Positions 59,763-64,000 of a stretch of DNA of 64,000 nt are shown here, one piece after another. Source of the stretch: Mercurialis annua (Eukaryota; Streptophyta; Magnoliopsida; Malpighiales; Euphorbiaceae); assembly GCF_937616625.2 (NCBI RefSeq), contig NC_065576.1, positions 29,633,128-29,697,127 of the forward strand. Direction: 5' to 3'. The notes beneath the pieces are model-generated. The model was not told the DNA's origin. It ran no database searches and saw only the letters and a program-made list of their open reading frames with translations. Position 1 is the stretch's first letter, and every line of letters starts with the position of its first letter. Both the position numbers and the translations under genes were made by a program.

Positions 59763-61579
59763 CTAAGCTTCAGCGAGTGCCTTGTCGATAGCTTCCACAT
59801 GATCTCGAAGCACATTCCACTGCGCACCGAGAAAATAAGTTAACACCGAGTAAATCCACCAAAACCATAGACAAATCACTTAAGTTTTATCAAACGTACC
59901 TGATCTACATTTAATGATATTCCTGTAACAAAAAAAAACAAAGTTATGATGCTGCAAGTGTTTAAGTACAAAAAGAATCCGGAACATAGAATAAATGAAA
60001 TGCAATAAGAAATTGATCCTTAGCTTCCATGCATCTTTTCGTACAAGAAATATATGACGAGTGAGAAAAACTGAGAGGCTTCAAGGTCTCTTTGAAAAAC
60101 AGTAGGCAGGTAAGACTCTTGACTATAAGGCAGGAGCTGGCATGGATTTTGATAGATTCTACAAAGCTTTCTTGTAGAGACGTTAGAGAAGATGAAATTT
60201 AAGAGACTTAAATTTAATATAGAAGCGCCTTAAGACAATGATTCAGCATGTCTCTCTTCTAGATATTACATCTCAAGTATAATGGAAAGGAATCTCCAAT
60301 CCATGTGTTTGTTTGTCCAAAAGAGGCAATTAATAATTGTTCCTTTAAGCATCAACCCACAAGAATTAACACATACGTATGATTGTCTCCTGTCTTATCA
60401 AATATCAGTTAGTTCACTCTCAAGTTCGTCACTAGGCATTCGAAGTCATTTTTTAGAAATTATGAGTATTTACGTAATTTCCAGCTGTGCTGGATGGACT
60501 AGTCATGATGATTAATTCATATTAGACTTTATTTTATGGGATTATTACAATTTACCCCCTTAATTTAAGTCTGAAATACTACTATCCTAACCTTTGGCTT
60601 CTAAAAGGTCAACAATTTTCCGCCAACATTTGATCAAAATTCACTATCATCCCCCTTCTGCCATATCCCTTCGTTGTATTTTGGACCCAAAATGAGGTGA
60701 TAAATAGTAAGTATCCCTTATTAAATGTATAGTCTCATTAAGGTATCTTAATTGGTTTAATATTTTTGTAGTTAGTATTAGTCTATGTTTTTCTAGTTTA
60801 AGATTCCCAGCTCTAGTAATACTAGGATTTATATCCATAAACATGTAAGCTTGTCTTACTTTATACTCAGATTCGAAGAGTTTAAAAAAAATTCAATTTA
60901 TACTACTATAAATTGTATTGATTCAACTCACAGGCCTAAGTGCAATTGCATTGGACCTCAGGCGCGATCGCCTAAATCCGTCTAGAATATTTAATTATTT
61001 TCTCTTAATTTCTGAACCTGGAATTCTAAATTTAAGGTTAGCTTCCACAGTTTTTCTACTCAAAATTATGGAGAATAGATTTATCCAATCTGACCTACAT
61101 CAATTTGGCATTCGAATCAGTGTAATAATGGTGACAGGTGCTGAATTGAACTCTAATTTTGAAGAAGAGTTTGCAACTATACAGGCAAACATTGATTGGA
61201 GCAAACAAATTTCTGCTAGTGTAAATCCATTTGGGGATTTGCAGGCATAAAGCAGAAGAGAATGATACCTCTTTTGCCAGGAAGTAGCTGGCCATCTTTG
61301 ACGTAGAACTCGCGGATATCGACCCACACCTTTCCTTGCCAGTTCCTCACCGTCACTCTCCTGTTCTTCGATACCTGCAATTTCAAATATCAAACCCTAA
61401 TCTTCATTCTTAACAATCAAAAGTCAAAACACACCCACCACTTTTATTACCTCGCAAACCACCAGTTCGTCCGACTCATCAGCAGCCGCAATCTTCGACG
61501 CTTTCTTGGGAGGCGCGTGTCCCTCGCTATTCTCATCCAACGCGCTCTCTTCTTCCTTTCTTTTTCCTCTTCCTGACAT
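59763..61579 (-). CDS. KIWI: KIWI, PC4/p15-type RNA polymerase II coactivator (4 exons)
   Basis: Exons, read on the minus strand, are 61579-61451, 61374-61269, 59922-59900 and 59819-59763; all splice sites are GT-AG and the phases agree, giving 104 residues (Arabidopsis KIWI is of the same size). The N-end is short and charged (MSGRGKRKEE, then PPKKASK, a likely nuclear signal, and DESDELVV). The PC4 single-stranded DNA-binding fold follows: SKNRRVTVRNWQGKVWVDIR, EFYVKDGQLLPGKR, GISLNVDQ and WNVLRDHVEAIDKALAEA. It acts in the nucleus as a transcription coactivator that binds single-stranded DNA. Exon 3 is only 23 bases and lies after a 1346-base intron. The gene converges on PAD4. The exon structure was inferred by eye from protein continuity. 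Confidence 0.9.
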
Positions 61580-63040
61580 TTTCTCCAAAACTCTCTCTCC
61601 CTTCTGCTACTTGGGTCATTTCAAAACATCTTATATCATTGCTACTGTATTAAACAAAATATTTATTTTAGTTCCTCGATTGTTTTATCAATTTCTCTTT
61701 ACTCCTGAACTTAAAATTATTTTCAATTTCGTCCATATTTCTTATCATGCTTAATACAAAATTAATAATCTCCTAATTAGTAAAATAAACATTAATTAAT
61801 TTATTCTTAATTAAGAGATTGATGAATAATCCAACTAAGAGATCAAACTCTAATAATCCATTAAAGTTGTCTTCTTTGCATAATGTATACATCAACTCCT
61901 AAAGCAATTCAGCTAAAATTATTTTACATTTCGCTATATATAATCGATGTATGGACTCGAGTAATGAAAAAATAAATTAAGATCTTATATTGGAACCGAA
62001 AGGTTTTATAATAATTGGGGTATTAAGATGAATTGTGATTACAATTTGTTAAACGGTTTGGTTGTTGATCAGAATTGCATTTCCACATAATTCTTGAAGG
62101 AAAATAGATGTGAAATGAGTGATTTATGAGAAGGCATTATGAGTAAATTTATTTATTTACAATATATACAACTATAAATATATAAATATTATTTATTTGT
62201 TTTTTATGTATATTTTATTCATTATTGCTTTTAAATACTAACCATTCATTTTAATTTTTTTTATATCAATATATGACAATATCTACCACATATATCAAAA
62301 TTTATGGTAAGTTAAATGAAATTTTTTCATTTTAAGTATAATTAATCATTTAAATTAAGTTTAATTTTATTTTAAACTTAATTTTAATCATTTAAATTTA
62401 ATTTTTATAATATATGTACTTTTAATTTTTTGAACCGGTCAAAATAGAAACGGCAAACCAGGACCGGCTCGGAACCGTCCAAATGGCGGTTCAGGGTCGG
62501 TTCAGGTGTTCCTTAAATTGTGAACTCACAGTTCCGAACTGAAACTGTCGATTTGTGAAGAGTGTCCACCCCTATCATTGGTATCATCATTATCATGTTT
62601 GAATACCTTTATGGATTAATAAAATTAAGAAGGAATTATAAAAGAGAAAATTAGATCCAGTACCACCAAAAGCCTACTTAATCTCACTTTTACAGTCCGG
62701 CCCAGATCATTGAAAATATACGATTGTTTTCTTTTTCTTTTCACATCTATACCATCTCCGTTCCTTTTTACCGTTAAACATTTATAATAATACAGTTTCT
62801 AGCAAAATTCTGATTTCTCGCTACAATTTAGAATTTGTGTTTGCATGCGTTTGAAATTTGAATTCCACACATTTCCTTTTCAACCACTCCAATTTTTATC
62901 CTTTTTTTTCATTTTTTTTAAACTGTCTAGCCACGTTTGATCATCGTGTTCTAAATCCAGTTTTTAATTTTTTTCGTTTTTTACTATTGTTCTCAATACT
63001 AAGGCGATTACTAGGTCTGTTTCCAAAAAATCACCTAAAT
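61580..63040. other. intergenic DNA upstream of KIWI with a hAT-MITE-like end
   Basis: The first few hundred bases would hold the KIWI promoter. Around 62430-62575, repeated CGGTTC/GAACCG text ends in GTGTCCACCCCTA, the usual end of plant hAT-type MITEs; the other end is unclear. No gene was recognised. Confidence 0.4.
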
Positions 63041-63049
63041 TTGCTGCTG

Positions 63050-64000
63050 TAATGCCTAAAATAAAAAAAACCTTTAAGCAAACAGAAGATTCAGTTTACT
63101 GAGAGTAGTGGTAACAAAGAGAGAATTGTAGATGAAGACGACGACGATGATTTCGAAGATGTTCCAGTTTCAAAGAAACAAAATGCTAAATCTGTTATTG
63201 CTTCTAATTCAAGGGTTGTGCGTATTGTGAAGGTATCATTTGATAGTTTTAATTTTTGTGCATTTCATATATTTTGTTAGTTATTAGTTAGTAATTATGG
63301 TATTTTATTAATTTTTGATATGTTTTTTAGTTTGTGAATGATTATTAGTTAGGTGTATTTGTTCATTTTAACAATAGTTTTTAAAAATAAAATTTTATTT
63401 TAGCTTTTAGGAATTTTAAATTTCATATTCCGCATTTTTTTTCTAATTCAAATGTTTGAGTTATGATTTTGTTTTTGGATACTTAAGTTTACAACTTATT
63501 TACCTATTCTATAGTTTACTTAATGTTAGTTAATGGTAATCTATTGTGTTTTGTGGTTCTTTGTTTGTACTTGATATGTTTGGTTCCTTATATTAAAGAT
63601 TTGAGATAAGTTTACTAAATATTTTCTTTTAGTCTACTAGTGTTTTTTTTTTAATATATTGTACTCTTTTATTTGCATTTGTTCACGACTAGGAGTATTT
63701 CATTACGCATGAAGAGCATTTTCATTCAAAGATTATCTATAATGCTGGTGTTGATGTCATTTCTAATATTAAAAAGACTTTAACCCTGAAAACTCTAGAG
63801 AGATTTTCACAAACTTGCTTTGGGAAGTTTTTAGCTATGAATTTTTTTTAATTCAAGGGCAATTGATCCACTATTTGCTTCTTCCAGAGGTAAAATAGCA
63901 TGTTTTTTTATGAGTTATGGATCAAAGTGCCTGGTCAGTTGTTAAAATTTTCTATTGATGAATTTGCTTTAATAGTGGACTGAAATGTATTGGTAGTGTT
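63050..64000 (+). pseudogene. DUF1985-type reading frame, broken and cut by the window end
   Basis: A first segment (63085-63235) encodes an acidic linker (DEDDDDDFEDVPVSKKQ) and ends at a GT. After a gap that may be an intron, 63690-63995 reads NIKKTLTLKTLERFSQTCFG, KFLAM, LIHYLLLPEV, LLKFSIDEFALIV and, one frame off, LKCIG. This matches the plant DUF1985 pattern (F-x-x-x-CFG-x-FL, H-x-LLL, F-x-EFALVTGL-x-C). Stops and frameshifts near 63849, 63896 and 63980 break it. DUF1985 is usually found next to Ulp1-type protease domains in MULE transposons, so this may be the start of such an element lying beyond the window. Confidence 0.6.

Noticed and set aside
60918..61250. Plus-strand frame of 110 codons inside KIWI intron 2
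   Set aside because: It overlaps the splice-site region and exon 2 of KIWI on the other strand, has no recognised domain and looks like a chance frame.
61100..61393. Minus-strand 97-codon frame across KIWI exon 2
   Set aside because: It is in a different phase from the PC4-domain frame; the true frame is defined by conserved PC4 residues and splice sites.

Overview
This window is nuclear DNA from a flowering plant, most likely a eudicot. About 50 kb of it is transposable elements, mostly LTR retrotransposons in several layers of nesting. Near the right end is a small gene island. The evidence for a plant is chromodomain Ty3/gypsy and Ty1/copia polyproteins, initiator-Met tRNA primer-binding sites, MULE-type elements with 9-base target duplications, AT-rich spacers, and a PAD4 immune-regulator gene beside a KIWI (PC4-type coactivator) gene.

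Layout. 1-10810: the 3' nine-tenths or so of a dead Tat-lineage Ty3/gypsy element on the plus strand, with dual RNase H, an 18-base tandem repeat after pol, a spliced extra gene on the opposite strand, and a 3' LTR whose TATA box lies in the loop of a perfect 17-base-pair hairpin. 10823-11531: an unrelated gag fragment. 12230-15880: a decayed Ty1/copia element whose reverse transcriptase has lost its YxDD box. 16768-19435: a solo LTR with a perfect 5-base target duplication; its empty site is present at about 55.04 kb. 19676-27827: non-coding AT-rich DNA with a 0.54-kb tandem duplication, two MITEs and microsatellites.

27833-47206: a complete chromodomain gypsy element on the minus strand (target duplication ATAAG). 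A second complete chromodomain gypsy element (30936-40513, target duplication CAAAT) is inserted in its integrase, also on the minus strand. The outer copy has one continuous reading frame broken only by about eight nonsense codons. The inner copy has a single nonsense codon between protease and reverse transcriptase. The inner LTRs carry an array of perfect palindromes whose copy number differs between the two LTRs by exactly 45 bases. 47263-48837: a 1.6-kb Pack-MULE-like element (9-base target duplication) holding a PPR gene fragment and a second protein-like fragment. 49116-53793: an older gypsy LTR split by a solo LTR (50973-53475, target duplication ATTCA). 53794-55300: LTR-like DNA that includes the empty site for the 16.8-kb insertion.

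Gene island. PAD4 (55852-58033, plus strand, four exons) encodes a 593-residue lipase-like plus EP-domain protein of basal and TIR-NLR immunity; all three lipase-like triad residues are visible. KIWI (61579-59763, minus strand, four exons including a 23-base microexon) encodes a 104-residue PC4-type transcription coactivator. The two genes are convergent, with a MITE between them. The last kilobase holds a broken DUF1985-type reading frame, probably from a MULE carrying an Ulp1-type gene.

The most unusual structures are the TATA-in-hairpin LTR, the antisense spliced gene, the fast-changing palindrome cassette at an equivalent place in related LTRs, the gene-capturing MULE, and a duplicated 3' splice site inside PAD4. 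All motif and homology statements come from reading the sequence; no database search was run.
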